From an uncultured Amylibacter sp. (GTDB lineage: Bacteria; Pseudomonadota; Alphaproteobacteria; Rhodobacterales; Rhodobacteraceae), in assembly GCA_937944065.1 (NCBI GenBank), contig CALDZS010000121.1, forward strand, positions 1 through 19,291: a stretch of 19,291 bases of DNA, given 5' to 3'. Positions 1 through 6,943 of the stretch are shown piece by piece. The notes below the pieces were generated by a model. The model saw nothing but the letters and a program-made list of their open reading frames with translations, did no database searches and was not told the origin of the DNA. The stretch's first letter is position 1; each line of letters starts with the position of its first letter. Both the position numbers and the translations under genes were made by a program.

Positions 1-296
1 ACGGCGCGTTCAGCTTCGCGTTCAGCCGTGTCTGCTTCTTCGCGGGCTGCGCGTTCTTTTTCTTGTGCTTGCGCAGCTTCCAGCGCTTTGCGGCGACGAT
101 CCATTTCGGCGTCTGACAATCCGGCAGCACGCTGGGCTTGCGTCCCAGTAGGGCCGCCCTTGCCCGGCACGATTACGCGTTTGCGCTTCTTCTCAACCAC
201 AACTGATTTGCTGCGTCCGCCTGAAAAGCTCTGTTTCACATGGCCACCGCCACTGCGGCCGCCGCCAAGTCCTAATGGTTTTTTATCGTCGCTCAT
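1..296 (-). CDS. infB: Translation initiation factor IF-2, N-terminal part (cut by window edge)
   Basis: This is the first 98 codons of IF-2, the GTPase that brings initiator fMet-tRNA to the 30S ribosome. Only the N-terminal region is present and the GTPase domain lies outside the window. The protein begins MSDDKKPLGLGGG and continues through a Gly/Ser-rich stretch, a basic VVEKKRKRVIVPG segment and then a highly charged Ala/Glu/Arg helix-like region (about residues 60-98). This matches my memory of alphaproteobacterial IF-2 N-termini. ATG at 296 is preceded by a purine-rich AAGGTTAAGAAG stretch. An ATG at 316 can be excluded because it meets a stop after two codons. The gene lies 25 bp downstream of ylxR on the same strand, as in the conserved rimP-nusA-ylxR-infB operon. 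Identity is secure from both sequence and context. Confidence 0.95.
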   Translation of the reverse strand, partial: MSDDKKPLGLGGGRSGGGHVKQSFSGGRSKSVVVEKKRKRVIVPGKGGPTGTQAQRAAGLSDAEMDRRRKALEAAQAQEKERAAREEADTAEREAERA

Positions 297-321
297 TCGT
301 CTTCTTAACCTTTCATGCCAA

Positions 322-933
322 CTATTTGGCTTTAGCCTTATTTTTTGCGTCCCGAAGGCCGCCTAGGCGCTCAGCTTCGGCCGTGATGCTTTTACGCAAT
401 CCATGACCAGTCAGCGCCGCGTGTATTACATAATCTCTGCCGAATGCCAAACCCAATTCGGCGGATGTTAGGCAACCGATGTAACTATGTTCATTGGTCG
501 GTGGCCGTAGTTTCTGTTTTTGTGCGCCTGACCCATCATGCGCTTGGATTAAAACCCGCGCTTTTTCCGAAATTAATGCGCCCTTAACCGTTTCGAAACC
601 CTGAATCGCCTGTCCGCTGCGACGTGCCATTGATATCAAATCCGATATACGTCGCGCAAGTAGGCGATCAGTTAATGCATATAAGTCATCAGGCAAGGTC
701 GCCTTGGCCTTTGCGCCCCGCGAAAACAAGTTTTTTGAAATCGCGAGTTCTAAGGCGGAACGCGTGGCGCTGACCCAGATGCCGCGACCCGGCAATCGAG
801 AGGCAACATCGGGTGTGACCACCCCGTCTGGTGACAGGGCGAACCGGATCATTTGATCCTTGGGCAGGTCTTCACCGGTTGCGATGCAACGTCGTGTCTG
901 ACCAGTTGTTTTAGATGAGGCGCCCCGCGTCAT
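322..933 (-). CDS. ylxR: YlxR-family (DUF448) RNA-binding protein with C-terminal L7Ae-like region
   Basis: This 203-residue protein combines an N-terminal YlxR/DUF448 domain (about residues 12-80), with RRCIATGE and the family signature PGRGIWVSA, and a C-terminal region (about 90-185) that resembles the L7Ae/L30e-type RNA-binding fold. Short YlxR proteins of firmicutes are about 90 residues; the longer two-domain form is the usual alphaproteobacterial version. YlxR proteins bind RNA, and in firmicutes one has been linked to RNase P; its role in alphaproteobacteria is not something I can state. The gene sits between nusA and infB. ATG at 933 has GGAG seven bases upstream, and that Shine-Dalgarno partly overlaps a strong hairpin (943-968) spanning the nusA stop codon, which suggests translational coupling. 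The lysine/alanine-rich tail (KNKAKAK) fits RNA contact. Confidence 0.9.
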   Translation of the reverse strand: MTRGASSKTTGQTRRCIATGEDLPKDQMIRFALSPDGVVTPDVASRLPGRGIWVSATRSALELAISKNLFSRGAKAKATLPDDLYALTDRLLARRISDLISMARRSGQAIQGFETVKGALISEKARVLIQAHDGSGAQKQKLRPPTNEHSYIGCLTSAELGLAFGRDYVIHAALTGHGLRKSITAEAERLGGLRDAKNKAKAK

Positions 934-942
934 GGCGGTTCT

Positions 943-968
943 CCGAAGCCTGACGCATCAGGCTTCGG
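943..968 (-). promoter_or_regulatory. Perfect 11-bp hairpin across the nusA stop and ylxR ribosome-binding site
   Basis: The arms CCGAAGCCTGA and TCAGGCTTCGG pair perfectly over 11 bp around a 4-base loop that reads TGCG on the transcribed (minus) strand, a UNCG-type tetraloop. The 5' arm contains the last nusA codons and its TGA stop. The 3' arm ends in CGG, so the first two bases of the ylxR Shine-Dalgarno GGAG lie in the stem. No T-run follows, so it is not a normal intrinsic terminator. Translational coupling or an RNA processing/stability site is the likely role; this is inferred from position. Confidence 0.7.
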
Positions 969-2580
969 CCTCCTCAGCTGTTTCGCCTTCTTCTTTGGCG
1001 GCAGCTGCAGCTGCATCGGCGTCTAACTGTTCTTGCGTGACCCAGCCCAATTGCATCCGCGCAGTCATAATCAATTCTTGCGCTTCTTCTAGGTTCACTT
1101 CGTGCTTCTCTAGGATACCGTCATCTTTGTGACGCTCGCCATCCACAGTTGTGTAACCGCCAGCCAATTCCCAATCGGCGCAGGTTGCGAAATCTTCCAA
1201 AGATTTCACACCATCTTCGCCCAGGGCGACCAGCATCTGCGGTGACAGACCTTCAAAGTCGATCAGCGATTGTTCCACACCCATTTCACGGGCAGTCGCA
1301 ACAGCTTTGGCATTAATCTCGTCCAAGCTTTCGCGTGCACGCGCTTGCAGCTCGTCTGCTGTGTCCTGGTCGAAACCGTCGATAACCAACAGCTCGTCGA
1401 TTTCAACATACGCAACTTCTTCAAGACTTGCGAAGCCTTCAGAAACCAATAGCTGAGCAACCACTTCGTCCACGTTCATTGTTTCCATGAACAGTTTAGA
1501 GCGGATTTCAAATTCTTTCTGACGACGCTCTGATTCTTGCGCCTCTGTCAAAATGTCGATGTCCAAACCAGTCAGCTGCGATGCAAGACGTACGTTTTGT
1601 CCACGACGACCAATTGCCAACGACAGCTGATCTTCGGCCATAACAACCTCGATACGTTCCGCGTCATCATCCAGAACAACTTTGCTGACTTCAGCAGGTT
1701 GCAATGCGTTAACCAAGAATGTTGGCGCATCTTCGTTCCAAGGGATGATGTCGATCTTTTCACCCTGCAGTTCGTTAACCACGGCCTGAACGCGTGATCC
1801 GCGCATACCAACACAAGCACCAACTGGATCGATAGAATTGTCGTATGAAATTACGCCGATTTTGGCGCGTGAACCTGGATCGCGGGCAACTGCCTTAATC
1901 TCGATGATACCATCATAGATTTCAGGGACTTCCATTTTGAACAATTCAGCCATGAATTCTGGCGCTGTCCGTGAAAGGAAAATCTGTGGACCGCGTTGTT
2001 CTGAACGTACTTCTTTGATGTAGGCACGAATGCGGTCGCCGTTGCGGAACATTTCACGGTTGATCAATTGATCGCGGCGGCACACAGCCTCTCCACGGCC
2101 AACATCAACAATAACGTTGCCATATTCTGTGCGTTTGACCAGACCATTGATGATCTCGCCTTGGCGATCCTTGAACTCTTCGTACTGACGATCACGCTCT
2201 GCTTCGCGAACCTTTTGCAAGATCACTTGTTTGGCAGATTGCGCGGCGATGCGGCCGAAATCCATTGGCGGCAATTCGTCGATAACAAATGCGCCCACCT
2301 CTGGGTTTGGTAAATGTGCGCGGGCTTCTTCGACGGTCATCTGGGTCGACATATTTTCGACTTCTTCAACAACTTCGCGCACGCGTGTCATTTGTAACTC
2401 ACCCGACTTGCGATCGATATTTGCACGGATGTCCAGTTCTGGACCGTATTTTGATTTGGCTGCTTTGGAATAGCTTTCTTCCATTGCTTGTAAAACCAGA
2501 TCAGGGTCGATCATTTTTTCACGCGCAACCGAGTCTGCGATTTGCAAAAGCTCTAGTCTGTTAGCACTGGTTATAGCCAT
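958..2580 (-). CDS. nusA: Transcription termination/antitermination factor NusA
   Basis: NusA binds RNA polymerase and nascent RNA, modulating pausing, termination and antitermination. The 540-residue product shows the full family layout: N-terminal RNAP-binding domain (about 1-125), S1 domain (about 137-200), two KH domains with GMRG near residue 258 and GRRG near residue 324, then a C-terminal part (about 350-540) with two helical repeat units and an acidic, alanine-rich tail. The presence of C-terminal repeats agrees with proteobacterial NusA. The start is ATG 2580 (MAITSANRLELLQ). It lies one base after the rimP TGA, with GAGGATAA inside the end of rimP as ribosome-binding site, so the two genes are very probably translationally coupled. 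An in-frame extension upstream into rimP does not look like NusA. The stop codon is embedded in the hairpin at 943-968. Confidence 0.98.
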   Translation of the reverse strand: MAITSANRLELLQIADSVAREKMIDPDLVLQAMEESYSKAAKSKYGPELDIRANIDRKSGELQMTRVREVVEEVENMSTQMTVEEARAHLPNPEVGAFVIDELPPMDFGRIAAQSAKQVILQKVREAERDRQYEEFKDRQGEIINGLVKRTEYGNVIVDVGRGEAVCRRDQLINREMFRNGDRIRAYIKEVRSEQRGPQIFLSRTAPEFMAELFKMEVPEIYDGIIEIKAVARDPGSRAKIGVISYDNSIDPVGACVGMRGSRVQAVVNELQGEKIDIIPWNEDAPTFLVNALQPAEVSKVVLDDDAERIEVVMAEDQLSLAIGRRGQNVRLASQLTGLDIDILTEAQESERRQKEFEIRSKLFMETMNVDEVVAQLLVSEGFASLEEVAYVEIDELLVIDGFDQDTADELQARARESLDEINAKAVATAREMGVEQSLIDFEGLSPQMLVALGEDGVKSLEDFATCADWELAGGYTTVDGERHKDDGILEKHEVNLEEAQELIMTARMQLGWVTQEQLDADAAAAAAKEEGETAEEAEA

Positions 2581-2581
2581 A

Positions 2582-3136
2582 TCATTTATCCTCTTCAGTT
2601 TGGACTTCGTCGAAATCACTTTCGACAATATCTTTGCGGTTCTTCAACATCGCCGCAATTAAATCATCAGTCATCAGCAGCTTTGCATCTGACAACCATT
2701 CAAATTCAAGTCCAATTGTACCCTGTTGGATTTCAATCAGAACTTCGTTATTTTCGACACCGCGCAGAATGCCTTTGAACCGACGTTGACCTTCGATCAA
2801 TTCAGTTGTTTCGATCTTTGCCTCGAACCCGACCCAGTTTTCGAAATCTTTCAAACGGGTCAATGGGCGGTCGATGCCGGGGCTGGACACTTCTAATGCG
2901 TAATCAGCCTCGATCGGGTCTTCGACGTCCAACACAGCACCCAATTCGGTGCTGATAATGGCGCAATCGTTCACTTCGATCCCGCCGTCAGGCTTGTCAG
3001 CCATAACTTGCAGGGTCACTTTTTTGCCAGCCATCAGACGCAGGCGCACCAATTCGTACCCCAGTCCTTCGACCACAGGCTGAACAATGCTGGCCATTCG
3101 TTTGTCTATCGCTGCTCTCGCAATCAAGTCTGACAT
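2582..3136 (-). CDS. rimP: Ribosome maturation factor RimP
   Basis: RimP acts late in 30S subunit assembly. The 184-residue protein has the expected N-terminal alpha/beta domain (GLGYELVRLRL near residues 26-36) and the hallmark LEVSSPGIDRPLT motif at about residues 82-94, followed by a C-terminal SH3-like domain (about 100-170). A short acidic tail (DFDEVQTEEDK) is also typical of Rhodobacterales RimP. ATG 3136 (MSDLIARAAID) fits the family start, with GGAA nine bases upstream. It is the first gene of the rimP-nusA-ylxR-infB operon. An intrinsic terminator ends about 12 bases before the start codon and a sigma70-like promoter lies about 90 bases upstream, so expression is probably set by transcription attenuation in the leader. 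Confidence 0.97.
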   Translation of the reverse strand: MSDLIARAAIDKRMASIVQPVVEGLGYELVRLRLMAGKKVTLQVMADKPDGGIEVNDCAIISTELGAVLDVEDPIEADYALEVSSPGIDRPLTRLKDFENWVGFEAKIETTELIEGQRRFKGILRGVENNEVLIEIQQGTIGLEFEWLSDAKLLMTDDLIAAMLKNRKDIVESDFDEVQTEEDK

Positions 3137-3220
3137 TTATTTTTCCACAAAAAAACGGGCGCATGGCCCGTCGAAATTTCCGATGGAAGTTTGGGTTTGG
3201 ACGCCTAACTTACCGATGTT
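3137..3220 (-). ncRNA. rimP leader (putative transcription attenuator)
   Basis: The transcript predicted from the promoter at 3227-3255 would begin near 3220 and carry about 84 bases before the rimP ATG, ending in a rho-independent terminator (3149-3171) right in front of the gene. A leader of this kind upstream of rimP-nusA-infB in alphaproteobacteria is, as I recall, a described RNA family called the rimP leader. A possible competing helix pairs CCATCG (3186-3181) with CGACGG (3173-3168), with one A-C mismatch, and would destroy the terminator stem. The regulator is unknown; control by NusA or by RimP-dependent ribosome status is only a guess. Confidence 0.65.
3149..3171 (-). terminator. 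Intrinsic terminator within the rimP leader
   Basis: On the minus strand a 6-bp stem, ACGGGC (3171-3166) with GCCCGT (3160-3155), closes a 5-base loop. The 3' arm runs directly into seven T residues (3155-3149). It ends about 12 bases before the rimP start codon. This is a textbook rho-independent terminator located before, not after, an operon, hence an attenuator. Confidence 0.8.
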
Positions 3221-3226
3221 GGTTTT

Positions 3227-3255
3227 CATATAGGAGGGGTGTGCAAGAATTGCAA
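3227..3255 (-). promoter_or_regulatory. Sigma70-type promoter of the rimP operon
   Basis: The minus strand has TTGCAA (3255-3250) and TATATG (3232-3227) separated by exactly 17 bases. These resemble -35 and -10 hexamers (4 of 6 matches each, with the TTG and TATA cores kept), and place the transcription start near 3220, upstream of the attenuator. This is a prediction from spacing and hexamer similarity only. Confidence 0.55.
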
Positions 3256-3285
3256 GAGGATTCGGTCTTTGCGCGCACTGGATCA

Positions 3286-3412
3286 GCTTATCAAGAAACA
3301 AAACTGTCCACAGTTCCAGTTTGTACTTACAATCTGTCAACAGGTTTTATATCTGTTTGAAATTATAGGGGATCCGTTCCAACAGGGGACTATCTGATAA
3401 ACCTGCTTATCA
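3286..3412. promoter_or_regulatory. Cluster of short inverted repeats (possible operator array)
   Basis: Four perfect dyads lie within about 110 bp: AACTG-tcca-CAGTT (3302-3315), TTGTA-ct-TACAA (3321-3332), CTGT-ca-ACAG (3334-3343) and TGATAA-acctgc-TTATCA (3395-3412). The decamers at 3304-3313 and 3334-3343 differ by one base and lie 30 bp apart, about three helical turns. The octamer GCTTATCA occurs at 3286-3293 and again at 3405-3412. Several 9-mers vaguely resemble DnaA boxes but none matches well. The density suggests protein binding sites; the regulator is not identifiable. Confidence 0.4.
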
Positions 3413-3620
3413 CCAAGGCTATTTTGCACACGCATCTGTGATGGATATTTCGCGATTATTTAAGGCGAAACGAGTGTTGGTGCGATGCTTTTAAAAGTGG
3501 TCTGGCTTGTTGTCGCTTCACCCAGGTGCGGAAGAACGTGCCATATAATGCTTGTGTTGAGTGTACAGTTTCTTAAAATTATTGCACCGCAGGGCTTGAT
3601 ATAATTGAAGTTGGAAAACT

Positions 3621-3634
3621 GTGATGTTCATCAC
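3621..3634. promoter_or_regulatory. CRP/FNR-family-like operator upstream of the desaturase
   Basis: GTGATG-tt-CATCAC is a perfect 6-2-6 palindrome. With its 5' T it contains TGTGA-N6-TCAC, the half-site arrangement recognised by CRP-type regulators in enterobacteria. It lies about 107 bp before the desaturase ATG and 15 bp after a TATAAT hexamer (3600-3605). If that hexamer is a real -10, the site would overlap the start of transcription and act as an operator for repression. Which regulator binds cannot be told from sequence. Confidence 0.45.
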
Positions 3635-3740
3635 TTTTGAAACCGCGAGCGAATGATTAACAATGTGAAATCAAGTGACTGCAGCTGGGTCGGGGATGTA
3701 AGGTCTGGCTGCCGCAAGAACATCGAAATAGGGGTCGAAC

Positions 3741-4736
3741 ATGAGAATACGTCAGTTTACCAAATCTTATAGCGTTGCTGAAGATGGGCTTGCTTGGGCA
3801 AGCTTGCTCCCCACACTCTGTTTTTATACCCTATCACTTTTGGCTGCTATTATGTTTCGCGACAGTTGGATCCTACTGGCATTGTTCGTATTTCTGGCCG
3901 CAATTGGCATAATCCGTATCTACATGCTGCAACATGATTGCGGGCATAATTCGTTTTTCGAAGATCGCGATATGAATACGAGAGTGGGAACTTTGCTGTC
4001 GATTATCACGTGCACACCGTTAAAATCGCTTCGGTATAATCATGGCTTGCACCATGCGCATATCGGGGATTTGGACGAACGTGATGCGTCTGAAATTTAC
4101 ACAATGACGTTAAAAGAATATGCACAAGCGCCTTTGTGGCTGCGAATTGGTTACCGAATTTACCGATCGCCGCTGACTTTGTTTGTGATTGGGCCAAGCT
4201 TGATATTCTTGGTGCGTTATCGCTGGCCCAAAAACATTATGAAGACTGGAATTAGTGACGCGATGATAACCAACCTAATGCTGGCGGTAAAAATTTCATT
4301 GCTGGTGGCCGTGTTCGGTATGCCTGCCTTCTACATCTGGCTATGTGCGGCGGTTATTGCATCCAGCATTGGGGCGTTCATCCCTTATATCCAGCATAAT
4401 TTCGAGAACGCTTACTGGGATCGAAATCCTGACCTAGACTTTGAAACAGCAGCGTTGCAGGGCACGACTATCCTGTCTTTTGGCCCATTGTTTGATCTGT
4501 GCACTGCAAACATTGCCTACCATGATATTCATCATTTGAATGCGCGTGTTCCGTCCTACAAGCTGAAACAATGCCATCAAGATATGGTGCATTTATTGTC
4601 ACCAACCCGGGTTGGTTTTTTAGAAGGTGTTGGCAGCATTCAGTGGAAACTGTGGGACGAAGAGCAATCCAAAATGGTGCATTTCCCCAAACGCCAAGAG
4701 ATGGTTTTAGCAAGCCAAGATACTGAACTGGCCTAG
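3741..4736 (+). CDS. Membrane fatty acid desaturase (acyl-lipid type)
   Basis: This 331-residue integral membrane protein has the three histidine clusters that bind the di-iron centre of membrane desaturases: HDCGH (65-69), HGLHH (101-105) and HDIHH (261-265), with an extra His at IQHNFE (219). Hydrophobic segments lie at about 20-60, 145-160 and 178-215, giving the usual membrane topology with all His boxes on the cytoplasmic side. The sequence between box 2 and the second membrane pair (EIYTMTLKEY) and the QHNFENAYW block resemble acyl-lipid desaturases of the DesA/Des group, so the likely reaction is O2-dependent insertion of a double bond into membrane phospholipid acyl chains, as in cold adaptation. 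Position specificity cannot be read. ATG 3741 has AGGGG about six bases upstream. Its TAG stop overlaps that of the convergent acetyltransferase by 4 bp. Confidence 0.85.
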   Translation: MRIRQFTKSYSVAEDGLAWASLLPTLCFYTLSLLAAIMFRDSWILLALFVFLAAIGIIRIYMLQHDCGHNSFFEDRDMNTRVGTLLSIITCTPLKSLRYNHGLHHAHIGDLDERDASEIYTMTLKEYAQAPLWLRIGYRIYRSPLTLFVIGPSLIFLVRYRWPKNIMKTGISDAMITNLMLAVKISLLVAVFGMPAFYIWLCAAVIASSIGAFIPYIQHNFENAYWDRNPDLDFETAALQGTTILSFGPLFDLCTANIAYHDIHHLNARVPSYKLKQCHQDMVHLLSPTRVGFLEGVGSIQWKLWDEEQSKMVHFPKRQEMVLASQDTELA

Positions 4737-5428
4737 CGCTTAATGCGATAGTGATAGTGGCCGATTACTTCGTAACCCAAACCTTTATATAGCGCCTGTG
4801 CTGGCTTGTTTTGACGCGTTGCAATGACACTGACGGTTTTCGCACCCTTCATGCCCGCCCACATTGAAGCAGCCAGCATCAACTGACGACCTAGACCTTT
4901 GCGGCGACGATCAGGATCGACTTCTACGGCATGCACCATGGCAATTTCATTGTGAATAGCGACAAATCCAGTGGCACCTTCTGTTTGCAAAAACGTCTTT
5001 GGCCCCGTCACGCGATTCATCACGGCAACCCTGTGCTCATCTATGCCCGCGTCTTTCCAAATCGCCAGCTGAGCTGACGACGGTTTGTCCAAGAAATCAG
5101 CAGGCAAGTCCGAGCTTTTGTCTGCGACACGTCTGGCCAGCATGACCACAGGATCAATGATAGAGTAGCCGCGTTTGGCCAGATGCATTTCCAAGGTTGG
5201 AAATCCATCGCGGATCATGAACAATGCAGGTTGCTTCAGCGCTGCCATAGCCGCCTCTGCTGTACCGATCTCGGCGCTGACATGTTCTTGGTTGGCGGCT
5301 GACACACGTTTGCCACCACCGCGCCCTTCGCGAATGCACCAACCGTCTTTTATCTCTTTTGCGAAGGGTGCCCACGTCTCGTCAATCGTATCGTACAGGT
5401 CCTGCGCGCTTGGCTTTGTCCAGCTCAT
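4733..5428 (-). CDS. GNAT-family N-acetyltransferase
   Basis: This 231-residue protein is a probable acetyl-CoA-dependent acyltransferase of the GNAT superfamily. The C-terminal half carries the typical fold: strand AMVHAVEVDP followed by the acetyl-CoA pyrophosphate-binding motif RRRKGLGRQLM (174-184), and a closing ALYKGLGYEVIGHYHY segment, where the Tyr is in the usual general-acid position. The N-terminal half (1-120) is less standard, which is common in this group; it may be a second degenerate GNAT-like unit. The substrate is unknown. ATG 5428 is chosen because GAGATAAT directly precedes it; a TTG seven codons upstream would overlap the preceding gene. It lies 10 bp after the CinA-type gene on the same strand, so the two are probably co-transcribed, though no functional link is evident. 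Confidence 0.85.
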   Translation of the reverse strand: MSWTKPSAQDLYDTIDETWAPFAKEIKDGWCIREGRGGGKRVSAANQEHVSAEIGTAEAAMAALKQPALFMIRDGFPTLEMHLAKRGYSIIDPVVMLARRVADKSSDLPADFLDKPSSAQLAIWKDAGIDEHRVAVMNRVTGPKTFLQTEGATGFVAIHNEIAMVHAVEVDPDRRRKGLGRQLMLAASMWAGMKGAKTVSVIATRQNKPAQALYKGLGYEVIGHYHYRIKR

Positions 5429-5438
5429 ATTATCTCGT

Positions 5439-6161
5439 TTATGGTTCAAATGTTATTCTAATCTCTTCAATAGCGGCCGCTACTTGGGCGGCGTCGGTGC
5501 CACGTACAACTAAATTGGCGCCGTGCTTACCCTCTTTAAAAAATGGATATGATCCAACACTTAGGCTGGGAAAGGCGGCGGCGATTTTGCCCAATGGACC
5601 AGCGATGCTGCTTTCGGATAGATCAGCGCGGAAACTGTCCGAGACAACCTCTGCCCCGTGATCTAGTGTCGGCAGCAGATTTTTAACCATCGCTGCGAAA
5701 ATGTTAGGCACGCCTGCCATCACATGCACGTTTTCCATGCTAAAACCTGGCGCATGTGAAATCGGATTATCGATCAATGTCGCACCGTCCGGGATGCGCG
5801 TCATGCGCAATCTAGCTTCGTTAAAATCAGCCTCGCCGTTTTCATAATTCAAGGCCAGCGCCTTGCGCGCATCTTCGCGGCTATCAATGCCGACTTTGAA
5901 ACTGGCAGCGATACAATCTGCGGTGATGTCATCATGTGTAGGGCCAATTCCGCCACTGGTGAACACATAGGTAAACACTGCACGCAATTCAGAAACTGCG
6001 CGTACAATGGCATTATGGTCATCAGACACCACGCGTACCTCTGAAAGATCGATCCCGATTTTTGTCAGTTCGCCCGCAAGATGGTACATATTTGCATCTC
6101 TGGTGCGGCCTGACAGGATTTCATCCCCGATCACCAGCATTGCCGCAGTTGGATTCGCCAT
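5439..6161 (-). CDS. CinA-type competence/damage-inducible protein A, molybdopterin-binding domain only
   Basis: The 240-residue product matches the N-terminal MoaB/MogA-like domain of CinA: MLVIGDEILSGRTRDAN (8-24) and the signature GGIGPTHDD (70-78). Full-length CinA is about 400 residues and adds a nicotinamide-nucleotide amidase (PncC) domain, which is absent here; stand-alone versions of this length are common in alphaproteobacteria. In the full protein the N-terminal domain has been associated with ADP-ribose pyrophosphatase activity; whether this short form has it is unknown. ATG 6161 has AAGGA eight bases upstream. The gene is divergent from sfsA with only 40 bp between start codons, and leads the two-gene unit with the GNAT acetyltransferase. 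Confidence 0.88.
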   Translation of the reverse strand: MANPTAAMLVIGDEILSGRTRDANMYHLAGELTKIGIDLSEVRVVSDDHNAIVRAVSELRAVFTYVFTSGGIGPTHDDITADCIAASFKVGIDSREDARKALALNYENGEADFNEARLRMTRIPDGATLIDNPISHAPGFSMENVHVMAGVPNIFAAMVKNLLPTLDHGAEVVSDSFRADLSESSIAGPLGKIAAAFPSLSVGSYPFFKEGKHGANLVVRGTDAAQVAAAIEEIRITFEP

Positions 6162-6201
6162 TCACTTGTCCTTTGTGCATTGGGCTTTTATGGATAATAG
6201 C

Positions 6202-6915
6202 ATGAAATTTAGCCCAACTCTATTCCCTGCGCATTTGGTAAAACGCTATAAGCGATTTTTAGCGGATGTTCGACTGGCAGATGGAACAGTTGTAACGGCC
6301 CATGTTGCAAACCCTGGATCGATGATTGGGCTGTGTGAAAAAGGGCTGCGGGTTTGGCTGGAACAAAACGACGACCCTAAGCGTAAATTGAAATATTCGT
6401 GGAAGCTGGCAGAGCTATCGGATGGAACAATGGTTTGTGTAGATACCGGTGCCGCCAATAAGATTTTGGCCGATGCGTTGAAGGCACACAATATTTCAGA
6501 GCTGCACTACGATACGTTTCGCGCAGAGGTAAAATATGCCGAGAATTCGCGGGTGGATTTTCTGTTAACTCATGATGGGCGCGATCATTATCTAGAAGTA
6601 AAGAGTATAACCCTGTCTCGCCAGCCCGGATTGATGGAGTTCCCTGACAGCGTTACCAAGCGTGGCACCAAACACATGGGCGATTTGGCTGCGATGGTGG
6701 CCGAAGGTCACGATGCGACGATCCTATATCTGGTCTGCCGCGACGACGGGCAAGTCGCAGCACTGGCCGAGGATATTGACCCTGTCTATGTCGCCTCTGT
6801 TCACAAAGCGATAGATGCAGGGGTGCGCGTTCTTTGTTATGATACAATCTTAACGCCAGCTGGAATAAGACTTGGTAAAACTCTGCCCTTGGCAATTTTG
6901 GGGGTTTCAGGTTAA
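6202..6915 (+). CDS. sfsA: SfsA family protein (predicted DNA/RNA-binding nuclease-like)
   Basis: The 237-residue protein starts MKFSPTLFPAHLVKRYKRFLADVRL and carries the SfsA hallmarks: TAHVANPGSM (32-41), an N-terminal OB-like region, and SRVDFLL (116-122) with YLEVKS (130-135), which together resemble a PD-(D/E)xK nuclease core (D119, E132, K134), followed by FPDSVTKRGTKHM. SfsA was named for stimulation of sugar fermentation genes in E. coli, where it binds DNA; its molecular role remains poorly defined. ATG 6202 is preferred for family length and GGAT upstream; ATG 6190, four codons earlier, cannot be excluded. It is the first gene of a plus-strand group sfsA-map-radC with 28- and 40-bp gaps, and its promoter must lie in or near the 5' end of the divergent CinA-type gene. 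Confidence 0.93.
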   Translation: MKFSPTLFPAHLVKRYKRFLADVRLADGTVVTAHVANPGSMIGLCEKGLRVWLEQNDDPKRKLKYSWKLAELSDGTMVCVDTGAANKILADALKAHNISELHYDTFRAEVKYAENSRVDFLLTHDGRDHYLEVKSITLSRQPGLMEFPDSVTKRGTKHMGDLAAMVAEGHDATILYLVCRDDGQVAALAEDIDPVYVASVHKAIDAGVRVLCYDTILTPAGIRLGKTLPLAILGVSG

Positions 6916-6943
6916 TAGCTTAGGCAAATCAAGGACGGCCCAC

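Larger units (their letters stand above)
3256..3740. other. Intergenic region between the rimP promoter and the desaturase gene
   Basis: About 485 bp without a convincing gene. It holds a cluster of short inverted repeats (3286-3412), a perfect CTTTTAAAAG palindrome (3488-3497), two exact TATAAT hexamers (3544-3549 and 3600-3605) without good -35 partners at normal spacing, and a CRP/FNR-like palindrome (3621-3634). AGGGG near 3730 serves as ribosome-binding site for the desaturase. I see no tRNA, and no open frame with both a plausible ribosome-binding site and recognisable protein sequence. Confidence 0.6.

Noticed and set aside
3137..3229. Open frame of about 30 codons on the minus strand running through the rimP leader and ending (TAA) directly before the rimP ATG, a possible leader peptide.
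   Set aside because: Its ATG lies inside the predicted -10 hexamer, so it would not be transcribed from that promoter, and the sequence before it is pyrimidine-rich with no Shine-Dalgarno.
3232..3400. Perfect AGGAGG on the plus strand followed by GTG and about 53 open codons.
   Set aside because: The spacing to GTG 3239 is one base and to GTG 3241 three bases, too short for initiation. The AGGAGG lies in the promoter spacer of the opposite strand and the translated sequence resembles no family I know.
3286..3412. Possible chromosomal replication origin, because several 9-mers resemble DnaA boxes.
   Set aside because: None matches the TTATCCACA consensus better than 7 of 9, there is no clear AT-rich unwinding element, and the neighbouring genes are not the usual alphaproteobacterial origin neighbours.
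3488..3497. CTTTTAAAAG palindrome upstream of the desaturase.
   Set aside because: A 10-bp AT-rich palindrome is expected by chance in a long intergenic region; there is no second copy or adjacent promoter signal.
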